Below, one piece after another: positions 1 through 7,900 of a stretch of DNA of 8,996 nucleotides (its first letter is position 1; every line of letters starts with the position of its first letter). This DNA is from an uncultured Clostridia bacterium. Lineage in GTDB: Bacteria; Bacillota; Clostridia; TANB77; CAG-508. The position numbers and the translations under genes were made by a program. Under the pieces are notes generated by a model that saw only the letters and a list, made by a program, of their open reading frames with translations, searched no databases and was not told where the DNA came from. Location of the stretch: contig CAKPLQ010000047.1 of assembly GCA_934167685.1 (NCBI GenBank), positions 1 to 8,996 of the forward strand, in the 5' to 3' direction.

Positions 1-868
1 CTATTTTATATTTTACTGGTCTTCCTGTTGTTTTTTCAAATGCTTTTACCATATCTAAAACACTATATCCTATTCCTGTTCCTAAATTATATATGTATAT
101 TCCTGTTTTTTCTTTTTCTAATTTTTCTAGAGCTTTTATATGACCTTTAGCTAAATCTACTACATGTATGTAATCTCTTACTCCGGTTCCATCTTGTGTA
201 TTATAATCGTCTCCAAATACTGATAATTGTTCTAATTGTCCAGATGCTACTCTTACTACATATGGCATTAAATTATTTGGAATCCCTTGTGGTTCTTCTC
301 CTATTAATCCACTTTCATGTGCTCCTACTGGATTGAAATATCTTAATATTGCAATATCCCATGTATTGTCTGATTTATATAAGTCTTGTAATATTTGCTC
401 TATAAATAATTTTGTTGTTCCATATGGATTTGTCGTTCCACCTATTTTACATTCTTCTGTTAAAGGAATTTTTTCTGGTTCTCCATATACTGTTGCAGAT
501 GAACTAAATATAAATTTTTTTACATTATATTTTTTCATTGTCTCTAATAATACTATTGCACCTGATATATTATTTTCATAATATTCTAATGGTTTTTTCA
601 CTGATTCTCCAACTGCTTTATATCCTGCAAAGTTTAGTACTGCTTCTATATCATTTTCTTCAAATACTTTTTCTAAAGCTTTTCTATCTAAATAATCTAC
701 TTTATAAAATTTAAAATCTTTTCCTGTTATCTTTTTTATTTTGTCTAATACCTCTGGTTTGCTATTTGCAAAATTGTCTATTATTACTATTTCTCTGCCT
801 GCATTTAGTAATTCTATCGCTGTATGACTTCCTATGTATCCAGCTCCACCTGTTACTAATATTGACAT
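1..868 (-). CDS. galE: UDP-glucose 4-epimerase GalE, C-terminus cut by window edge
   Basis: GalE interconverts UDP-glucose and UDP-galactose in the cytoplasm, using bound NAD, for galactose catabolism and for sugar-nucleotide supply to cell-surface polysaccharides. The visible 289 residues begin MSILVTGGAGYIGSH, the Rossmann NAD-binding glycine motif of extended short-chain dehydrogenases. The SSSATVYGE motif lies at about 122-130, and the catalytic YxxxK is Y149-K153 in NPYGTTK. RYFNPVGA and the GDDYNTQDGTGVRDYIHV stretch are typical of GalE. Full-length GalE is about 330 residues, so roughly 40 are missing beyond base 1. The ATG at 866-868 is preceded by GAAGGA with 6-nt spacing and gives a complete nucleotide-binding motif. 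It follows the hydrolase operon on the same strand but has its own promoter behind a terminator, so it is probably a separate transcript. Assignment is secure; only the C-terminus is unseen. Confidence 0.96.
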   Translation of the reverse strand, partial: MSILVTGGAGYIGSHTAIELLNAGREIVIIDNFANSKPEVLDKIKKITGKDFKFYKVDYLDRKALEKVFEENDIEAVLNFAGYKAVGESVKKPLEYYENNISGAIVLLETMKKYNVKKFIFSSSATVYGEPEKIPLTEECKIGGTTNPYGTTKLFIEQILQDLYKSDNTWDIAILRYFNPVGAHESGLIGEEPQGIPNNLMPYVVRVASGQLEQLSVFGDDYNTQDGTGVRDYIHVVDLAKGHIKALEKLEKEKTGIYIYNLGTGIGYSVLDMVKAFEKTTGRPVKYKI

Positions 869-917
869 GTTTTTTCCTTCTTTCTTTTGATTTTTATTTC
901 CCTTTTTTAGCATTTGT

Positions 918-946
918 ATTGTATCACTAAATTCTAATTATTTCAA
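918..946 (-). promoter_or_regulatory. SigA-type extended -10 promoter of galE
   Basis: On the minus strand TTGAAA (941-946) is separated by exactly 17 bp from TACAAT (918-923). A TG sits one base upstream of the -10 box (TGATACAAT), making an extended -10. Transcription would start near 911, about 43 nt before the galE start codon. It lies between the operon terminator and galE, consistent with independent transcription. Called by match to the consensus only. Confidence 0.75.
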
Positions 947-983
947 TAGAAATTAATAATATATATTTTTTAATTCTTTTTAT

Positions 984-1012
984 AAAAAAAGTAGAGAATT
1001 TTCATCCCCTAC
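984..1012 (-). terminator. Rho-independent terminator of the three-gene hydrolase operon
   Basis: Read on the minus strand, GUAGGGGA pairs with UUCUCUAC (8 bp including two G-U pairs) around a UGAAAA loop (991-1012). A run of seven U follows (984-990). The hairpin begins 9 nt after the stop codon of the GH25 gene, the classical position for an intrinsic terminator, and precedes the galE promoter. Confidence 0.85.
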
Positions 1013-1021
1013 ATTTTATAA

Positions 1022-4000
1022 TTAATATTTTTTATAACAAATGCTCATATCTACATTTGCTTTTCCATCTTTTACAGGAGCATTAACTCCAGGAACTGAT
1101 TCTGAGCTAGTATATTGCCACATATTATATCTGTATCTGTAATCTGTTGTTTTATTAACATCTCCTGTGTACTGAGCAACCCATATATCGCAATTATTTA
1201 GCTGATTTACATCTAAATTATCATAGAACCAATTTCTATTAGCATACACAGCTGGTGTATATCCTGCATTTTTTATTGTATCACAAAAAGCTCTACATAC
1301 AGCAGTTCTTGTTGCAATATCTAATTTGTCAGCTCTTCCATTGTGCTCCCCATTTGAAGTTGAGTATTCTGTGTCTATTACAATAGGATATTTTACATTA
1401 ACTTTATATTTTTTTACCAAATCTAGCACATAATTTGCTTCCTCTATAGCTTCTTGCTCATTAACTGCCTGTGTAAAAAAGTATAATCCAATGTCAATTC
1501 CATTTTTAGTTGCTTCTTTTACATTTCTTTCAAACTTTTTGTCTGTTACAATCTTTCCAGTTCCATAACCTCTGTATCCTGCCCTAATTATTGCATAATC
1601 TACTCTACCAGATTTTCTAACTTCTGACCAATTTATATTTCCATTATATGCACTTACATCAATTCCATATTTTATACTCAATTCTTTAAATCTGAATTTT
1701 TGAGCATTTGACGTATTTGCTGTATGTACTTGCACATTAGTTCCATTTGCGGTTTTATTGTCTACTATGTCTAAATATAGATTTGTTGATTTAGACTTTA
1801 TTTTATAATATCCACTTCCTGCAATTTCAAAACTCCATAACTGTTTATCTGCTCCATCATACTCAGTTTGCACAACATTATTTTTTTCAACAGTCAATAC
1901 CTTGTCAGAGTGCCTTGCAGTTATTCTACAATATTTATCATCAATATATTCTATTTTGAATATTTGTTGATTTACACTGTCAAATGTCCATATTTGCACA
2001 TTTGCTCCATCTAATGTAGAACCTGCATCTACATCTATAACCTTATTTTCATCTTGTTTAAGAGTTATATTATATGAATCTGAATCTATCATTTTTGCTT
2101 TCTCAAATTTAAACATTTGAGATTTCGTTTCATTTCCTTCATATATTTGAACATTAGTACCATTATTAGTATTTCCACTAGATACGTCCAAACATAGATA
2201 TGAATTAACTGCTATAATATAGTAATAACCATTTCCGGCACTTTGTAAAATCCATTTTTGTGCATCTGTATTATTTGCTTCATATTGCCAAACATTAGTG
2301 CCATCTGCTTTTCCATTACTTTGAACATCCAACACTTTTCCAGAATTAACAGATTTAATCTCATAATAATTTTGTTTAGCATTATATGTTATCTCAAATT
2401 TTTGCTGTTGCACATTACAATTATCCCAAATATGTACGTTTGCCCCACTATCATAAGAACCATCTGAAACATCTACACATTTATTATTATTTAATGCTGA
2501 TTTTATTTTGTATACACCATTTTCCAATACTTGTCCTTCTTCTATTTCTTGATTTGCCTTTACAAATTTAAATTTTTGCGCATCTGTTCCATTTCCTTCA
2601 TACATCTGTATAACAGGGTTATTTTCTACATTTCCTCCTGGAATGTCTATAAATAATCCATTACATTTTGAAATTATGTAAAAATATCCATCTCCAGCAT
2701 CTTTTATTATCCATTGTTGCATTGTTGAATTTTTATCTTCAGATTTTTGTATAATCTTTGTTTCATTATGATAATCACCAGTATTTACTTCTAAAACTTT
2801 AAGTGATTTTTGCTGTTTTATTTGATAATATCCATTATTTAAATATTTAATTTCAAATGCTTGGCTTTTATTTATTACATTTAATTTATTTTCACATTTG
2901 GCTTTTGCATTATTTGACAATGAAGTATTTTCTATTTGTAACACCTTATTAGCATTTGATTTCGTCACTATATTGTATACCCCATTTTCTATTGTCTTAG
3001 TACTTTTTATAGTATCTGCCTTAACAAATTTGAATTTCTGAGCATTTGTACCATTTCCTTCGTACATTTGAATATTAGTTCCATTTGCAGTTCTTGCTCC
3101 ATCAATATCTAAATTCAGATAGTTACACTTAGATATAATATTGTAATATCCATCTGCTGTTTTCTTTAATATCCATTGTTCTGTATCTCCTTTATGTGTT
3201 TGATATTGTGCTACATTTGAGCCATTGCTTTGTCCAGCATATGATACGTCTAACGATTTATTGGAGTGTACTGCTGTAATTATATATGCATCAGCCTCTT
3301 TATTATATATTACATCAAATTTTTGGTATTCTCTTTTTTTATTTTCCCATATATATGCATTAGCAAAATCATTTTGTTTTCCTTCTTCTATACTAATAAC
3401 TTTATTTTGTGCTAGCGCAGACGTTATATAATATGTTCCATTTTCAATTTTATCTGTTTTTAACTCTTCGACTTTCGTAAAGCTAAATTTCTGAGCATCT
3501 GTTCCATTTCCTTGATATAATTGAATTTTTGTCTTTTCATCTGCATGTCCACCTGGAATATCCACATATAAGCCACTACATCCAGATATTATATAATAAT
3601 ATCCATCTCCTGTTTCTTTTATAATCCATTGTTGTGCCATTGTATTATTACTGCTATATTGTTGTAATTGAACTTCACTTTTTTTGCTTGCTCCTGGAAC
3701 ATCTAATACTTTTGATGAATGTTCAAATATTAATGTGTAATATCCATTTCCTATGTTTTTTACTTTTATCTCTTGGCTTTTATTTATTCCTTTTGATTTA
3801 TTTGCTAATTGAACTTTTACTGCTTCTTCTTTTGATTTATTTGGAACTTCTATAACCATATTTTTATTTATTTTTGAAGAAATTGTATATATACCCTCTT
3901 CTAGTTGTTTATTTTCTTGTATTGCAATTCCTTTTTCTTCAAGTTGATTATCAGTTTTGTTCTCCTGTACCTCAATTTCTTTTTTTTCTTCAATTTTATT

Positions 4001-4174
4001 ATTGAGCTGTGCATTTTCCTGTGTTGTAATTTCTTGTTCTTTTTCATCACTTTCTTCTTTTGCCATGTCACCTTCTACATTTGTAGTTGCATAGTTAATA
4101 ACAGGAAAAGAAACCATAAATATCAGAACAAATAGTACTGACATACTTAAAATTTTTAATATTATTTTTTTCAT
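1022..4174 (-). CDS. Secreted GH25 muramidase with five ricin-B-type lectin domains
   Basis: Predicted secreted lysozyme cutting the MurNAc-GlcNAc glycan backbone of peptidoglycan. Residues 1-30 are a signal peptide (MKKIILK, then a hydrophobic core, then NYAT). Residues 31-88 form a Glu/Lys/Gln-rich spacer with short QENK and QLEE repeats. Five ricin-type beta-trefoil domains span about 91-234, 243-385, 395-539, 550-692 and 697-830. Each has three QxW-like motifs spaced about 47 residues, for example QQW 181-183, QKF 228-230, QKW 639-641 and QLW 778-780. The GH25 domain is 835-1050: D839 in GIDVSAYNG, D934 and E936 in IDTEYS, and D1042 in VDMS match the usual acidic active-site set. No LPXTG, SLH or LysM motif is visible, so the lectin array is the likely targeting device. 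It is the last gene of the operon, with AAAAAGGA 11 nt before the ATG. The ligand of the lectin domains is unknown. Confidence 0.93.
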   Translation of the reverse strand: MKKIILKILSMSVLFVLIFMVSFPVINYATTNVEGDMAKEESDEKEQEITTQENAQLNNKIEEKKEIEVQENKTDNQLEEKGIAIQENKQLEEGIYTISSKINKNMVIEVPNKSKEEAVKVQLANKSKGINKSQEIKVKNIGNGYYTLIFEHSSKVLDVPGASKKSEVQLQQYSSNNTMAQQWIIKETGDGYYYIISGCSGLYVDIPGGHADEKTKIQLYQGNGTDAQKFSFTKVEELKTDKIENGTYYITSALAQNKVISIEEGKQNDFANAYIWENKKREYQKFDVIYNKEADAYIITAVHSNKSLDVSYAGQSNGSNVAQYQTHKGDTEQWILKKTADGYYNIISKCNYLNLDIDGARTANGTNIQMYEGNGTNAQKFKFVKADTIKSTKTIENGVYNIVTKSNANKVLQIENTSLSNNAKAKCENKLNVINKSQAFEIKYLNNGYYQIKQQKSLKVLEVNTGDYHNETKIIQKSEDKNSTMQQWIIKDAGDGYFYIISKCNGLFIDIPGGNVENNPVIQMYEGNGTDAQKFKFVKANQEIEEGQVLENGVYKIKSALNNNKCVDVSDGSYDSGANVHIWDNCNVQQQKFEITYNAKQNYYEIKSVNSGKVLDVQSNGKADGTNVWQYEANNTDAQKWILQSAGNGYYYIIAVNSYLCLDVSSGNTNNGTNVQIYEGNETKSQMFKFEKAKMIDSDSYNITLKQDENKVIDVDAGSTLDGANVQIWTFDSVNQQIFKIEYIDDKYCRITARHSDKVLTVEKNNVVQTEYDGADKQLWSFEIAGSGYYKIKSKSTNLYLDIVDNKTANGTNVQVHTANTSNAQKFRFKELSIKYGIDVSAYNGNINWSEVRKSGRVDYAIIRAGYRGYGTGKIVTDKKFERNVKEATKNGIDIGLYFFTQAVNEQEAIEEANYVLDLVKKYKVNVKYPIVIDTEYSTSNGEHNGRADKLDIATRTAVCRAFCDTIKNAGYTPAVYANRNWFYDNLDVNQLNNCDIWVAQYTGDVNKTTDYRYRYNMWQYTSSESVPGVNAPVKDGKANVDMSICYKKY
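1685..3904 (-). repeat. Five-fold ricin-B domain array in the GH25 gene (copy B)
   Basis: This covers codons 91-830, five diverged units of about 135-155 codons, each made of three subrepeats of about 141 bp carrying QxW or QxF motifs. The motif starts (residues 134, 181, 228; 284, 332, 379; 438, 486, 533; 591, 639, 686; 737, 778, 825) show beta-trefoil periodicity. The first motif is degenerate (QEI) and the fifth reads EQW. The whole block aligns without a gap to 5735-7954 at an offset of 4050 bp. Confidence 0.88.
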
Positions 4175-4185
4175 ACTATACTCAT

Positions 4186-4193
4186 TCCTTTTT
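4186..4193 (-). promoter_or_regulatory. Ribosome-binding site of the GH25 gene, abutting a 4-codon mini-ORF
   Basis: Minus-strand AAAAAGGA lies 11 nt upstream of the ATG at 4172-4174. Directly after it is another ATG (4183-4185) opening the mini-ORF MSIV, whose TGA stop (4171-4173) overlaps the true start as ATGA. With zero spacing, initiation at the upstream ATG is doubtful. The ATGAG may instead extend pairing with the 16S rRNA 3' end, since the consensus continues as AAGGAGGTGAT. Confidence 0.6.
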
Positions 4194-4213
4194 CTGATTT
4201 TATATTATTGTGC

Positions 4214-4930
4214 TTATTTACACGAAATTAGTTCTTGTAAAATATCCTCTTCAGAAAGCATTTTTTGTGAATTCGGAGATAAAAATATTATTGTATCTTC
4301 ATTATTGTTCACAGTTTTAGTTGCTTGGCATGGGTCCATATCCTCGTAAAAATTATCCAAAATCTCACCAGTAACAACATCTGCCTCATAATATATTCCC
4401 GAAATTGCTACTATGTATTCTTTATCATTTTCTATCATTTCTTTTATCTCTGAATCTATATAATTAGATTTATTTTCACTTTTTATTTCTAAATAACCTT
4501 CTTTTGTAATTTCATATTCATTATTTGTTTCTTTTTTCAACATTTCTAAAAATTTCGTTCTACTATTTGGTTCAATCCAAATTCCAGATTTTTTTGGATA
4601 ATAATTTTTAAAAATATTATCAATTTCCTCTATATTGATTTTTTCATTTTTTATAATCCCAGCAAATGCAATTTTGTATTGTATCCCTGGATTTATATTT
4701 AAAACTTTTGTACCATCATACTCTACTGTAACATCATATAATTTGTTTTCAGCTGTAATTCCACTTTCTTTTTTTAATTCTTCGACTGCAACTTCGTCAA
4801 TTTCATTTTTTGAACTATTGGTAGTTTGGCTATCTTGTTTTTCTTCTACTTTTCTACAAGATATAGCAACTATAAATATACCCAGTATGATTAATCCAAT
4901 TATTAATATTACTTTTATTTTCTTTTTCAT
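4214..4930 (-). CDS. Putative lipoprotein or membrane-anchored protein of unknown function
   Basis: I do not recognise the family. The 238-residue protein starts with KKK and a hydrophobic stretch (about 6-24) ending in VAISC, so C25 could be lipidated. The lipobox is weak because Ala occupies the -3 position usually held by Leu, Val or Ile; an uncleaved membrane anchor is the alternative. A Ser/Asn/Glu-rich linker (about 28-50) leads to an acidic mixed alpha/beta region (about 60-238) with YYEADVVTGEILDNFYEDMD near 180-199. That segment vaguely resembles the x-D-x-x-TGE-[IV] hairpins of PepSY-like proteins, but no family can be assigned. Two further cysteines (C201, C237) might form a disulfide. 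No catalytic motif is visible. AAAGGA sits 5 nt before the ATG, and the SD region (TAGGAAAGGA) includes the TAG stop of the preceding gene, suggesting translational coupling. Its place between two wall hydrolases suggests a role at the envelope, such as protection, tethering or assistance, which is inference only. Confidence 0.85.
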   Translation of the reverse strand: MKKKIKVILIIGLIILGIFIVAISCRKVEEKQDSQTTNSSKNEIDEVAVEELKKESGITAENKLYDVTVEYDGTKVLNINPGIQYKIAFAGIIKNEKINIEEIDNIFKNYYPKKSGIWIEPNSRTKFLEMLKKETNNEYEITKEGYLEIKSENKSNYIDSEIKEMIENDKEYIVAISGIYYEADVVTGEILDNFYEDMDPCQATKTVNNNEDTIIFLSPNSQKMLSEEDILQELISCK

Positions 4931-4942
4931 ATTTGTCCTTTC

Positions 4943-7900
4943 CTAATTTACTCCTTGTAGCATTGATATTGTTGCATTAATATATCTTTGTGCTATATTT
5001 TGTCTTTCAACATCAGCATTGCTATAAACAGCTCTTGGCAATTCAATTAATGCTGTCTTTGCTGTTCTTCCATTAGATGCTAAAGCAGTTCTTGCCCAAC
5101 CTATTAAATAACCATCTCCATATCTCTCTAATGATTTAGTATTACTATTAGGAAACTGTATTCCATAATATCCTGCGATTTCACTATTTCCAATTAATTG
5201 TTGAAGCCAACCATGTAAGTCAACAAGCACTGTTTGTCCATTTTGTGATTTATGATTTATTAAAAATTCCCTTAAAGCCTTAGCTTCATATGCTTGATAT
5301 GGTGCTGTTCCTGCATAATTTCTACTCTTTGCATTTGCATTAAATCCAGAACTTTTCCAACTTCTATTCATATCAATTCCTTTATTCTGTGGTGCTTCAC
5401 TATATAATGTAGTTCTTCCAGGTCCATTATTTGTAGTTCCATATCTTCTACCATCTGGGTTTATTTCTGGTAATATGTATATTGTCCATTTTTTTGACAA
5501 CTCATAGTCATCCGCATGATTTCTTTTCAAGTCATTATAAAAATCATTTGCTATTTTTACTAGAGCCTCTCCATCATGATTCCAATTATCCTCAAATCCA
5601 TGAACTGTAAATATTGCAAAAAATACATTAGGTCCATCACCATAACGGTAATATTCTAACTTAGAGCCTCTTGAATCTCCTGCTTTTAGTAATCCACTTT
5701 CTCCATATACTCCTTTTTCATATGTAATGCTTTTTCTAACTCTGAATTTTTGAGCATTTGATGTATTTTTTTCATGTACTTGAATATTAGTACCATTATT
5801 AGTTTTTGCATCTGTTACATCTAAATACAAACCACTTGCTTTTGATTTTAATCTATAATATCCATTTTCTGCAATCTCAAATTTCCATTTTTGTTCATCA
5901 CTTTCTGTATATTCTTTTTGAATAACGTTTCTTTTCTCCACAGTTAATGCTTTATTTGAATGTTTAGCAATTATTTTACAATATTCATAATCTATATTTT
6001 TTATTTCGAATATTTGTTGGTTTACTCCATCAAATTTCCAAATTTGTATATTAGTTCCATCCGCTGTAGAACCAGTTGAAACATCTAACACTTTATTTTT
6101 GTTTAACTTAGTTTCTATATTATAGGAATCTGAATCTATCATAGATACTTTTTCAAATTTAAACTTTTGAGCTTTAGTTTTATTTCCATCATATATTTGA
6201 ATATTCGTACCATTATTAGTCTTTCCATCTGCTACATCTAAATATAAATATGAATTAACTGCCACTATATAATAAAATCCATCTCCAGCACTTTGCAAAA
6301 TCCATTTTTGTGCTTCTGTGTTATTCTCTTCGTATTGCCAAACATTAGCTCCGTTTTCTTTACCATTACTTTGAACATCTAATACTTTTCCAGAATTTAC
6401 AGATTTTATTTGATAATTTCCTTCTTTTTTATTATATGTTAGCTGAAATTTTTGTTGTTGCACATTATCATTAGTCCATATTTGCACATTTGTTTCATTT
6501 GCATATGAACCTGTTGAAATATCTATACATCTATCATTATTTAATGCTGACCTTATCTTATATACCCCATCTGCTAATATTTCCTGATTGTCTAACTTTT
6601 GATTTACTTTTACAAATTTAAATTTCTGGGCATCTGTTCCATTTTCCTCATACATTTGTATAACAGAATTTTTTTCTACATTTCCCCCTGGAACATCTAT
6701 AACTAATCCATTGCATTTTGAAATTATATAAAAATATCCATTACCTGCATCTTTTATTATCCATTGTTGAATAGTCGAACTATTATTTTCTGAATTTTGT
6801 ACTATCTGAGCACCATTCTGATAACTTCCATTGCTTACTTCTAATACCTTCTGTGACTTTTGTTGTTTTATTTGATAATATCCATTATTTAGATATTTAA
6901 TTTCAAATGCTTGATTTTTATTCATTACATTTAATTTATTTGCAAATCTAGCTTTTGCATTATTAGATGTAGCACCATTTTCAATCTGTAACAATTTATT
7001 ATTATTTAATTTAGTTACTATATTATATACTCCATCTTCTATTGTTTGAGTTCCTTTTACAATATCTGCCTTAATAAATTTGAATTTTTGAGCATTTGTA
7101 CCATTCCCTTCGTACATTTGGATATTAGTTCCATTTGCAGTTTTAGCTCCGTTAACATCTAAATTTAAATAATTGCACTTAGATATAATATTGTAATATC
7201 CATCTGCTGTTTTATTTAATATCCATTGTTCTGTATCTCCTTTATGTGTTTGGTATTGTGCTACATTTGAGCCATTGCTTTGTCCAGCATATGATACATC
7301 TAACGATTTATTAGAGTGTACTGCTGTAATTATATATGCATCAGCCTTTTTATTATATATTACATCAAATTTTTGATATTCTCTTTTTTTATTTTCCCAT
7401 ATATATGCATTAGCAAAATCATTTTGTTTTCCTTCTTCTATACTAATAACTTTATTTTGTGCCAGTGCAGAAGTTATATAATATGTTCCATCTTCTATTT
7501 TATCTGTTTTTAATTCTTCTACTTTTGTAAAACTAAACTTTTGTGCATTTGTTCCATTTCCTTGGTATAATTGAATTTTAGAATTTTCCTCAGCATGTCC
7601 ACCTGGAATATCTACATATAAGCCACTACATCCAGATATTATATAATAATATCCATCTCCAGTTTCTTTTATAATCCATTGTTGTGCCATTGTATTATTA
7701 CTGCTGTATTGTTGTAATTGAATGCCACTTCCTTTGCTTGCTCCTGGAACATCTAATACTTTTGAAGAATGTTCAAACATTAATTTGTAATACCCATTTC
7801 CTATATTCTTTACTCTTACCTCTTGGCTTTTATTTATTACTTTTGCTTTATTAGCTAATTGAACTTTAACCGCTTCTTCTTTTGATTTATTTGGAATTTC

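Noticed and set aside
333..581. Plus-strand open reading frame of 82 codons inside galE
   Set aside because: It is antisense to a clear GalE coding region, has no SD and no recognisable protein features; a shadow of biased AT-rich codons.
3634..3855. Plus-strand Leu/Ile/Tyr-rich frames (also 2258-2571, 3225-3431, 3905-4135, 4635-4946, 7316-7513) that look like membrane proteins
   Set aside because: The hydrophobic look comes from reading Lys/Asn/Glu-rich codons on the opposite strand; all lie inside well-supported minus-strand genes.
1685..3904. Regular spacing of about 141 bp considered as a CRISPR-like or satellite repeat
   Set aside because: The units are diverged, in frame, and correspond to QxW beta-trefoil subdomains; there are no short identical repeats with unique spacers.
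1022..4174. Phage endolysin and prophage origin
   Set aside because: GH25 enzymes occur in phages, but this one has a Sec signal peptide and a long lectin array, and no holin, tail or integrase gene is nearby.
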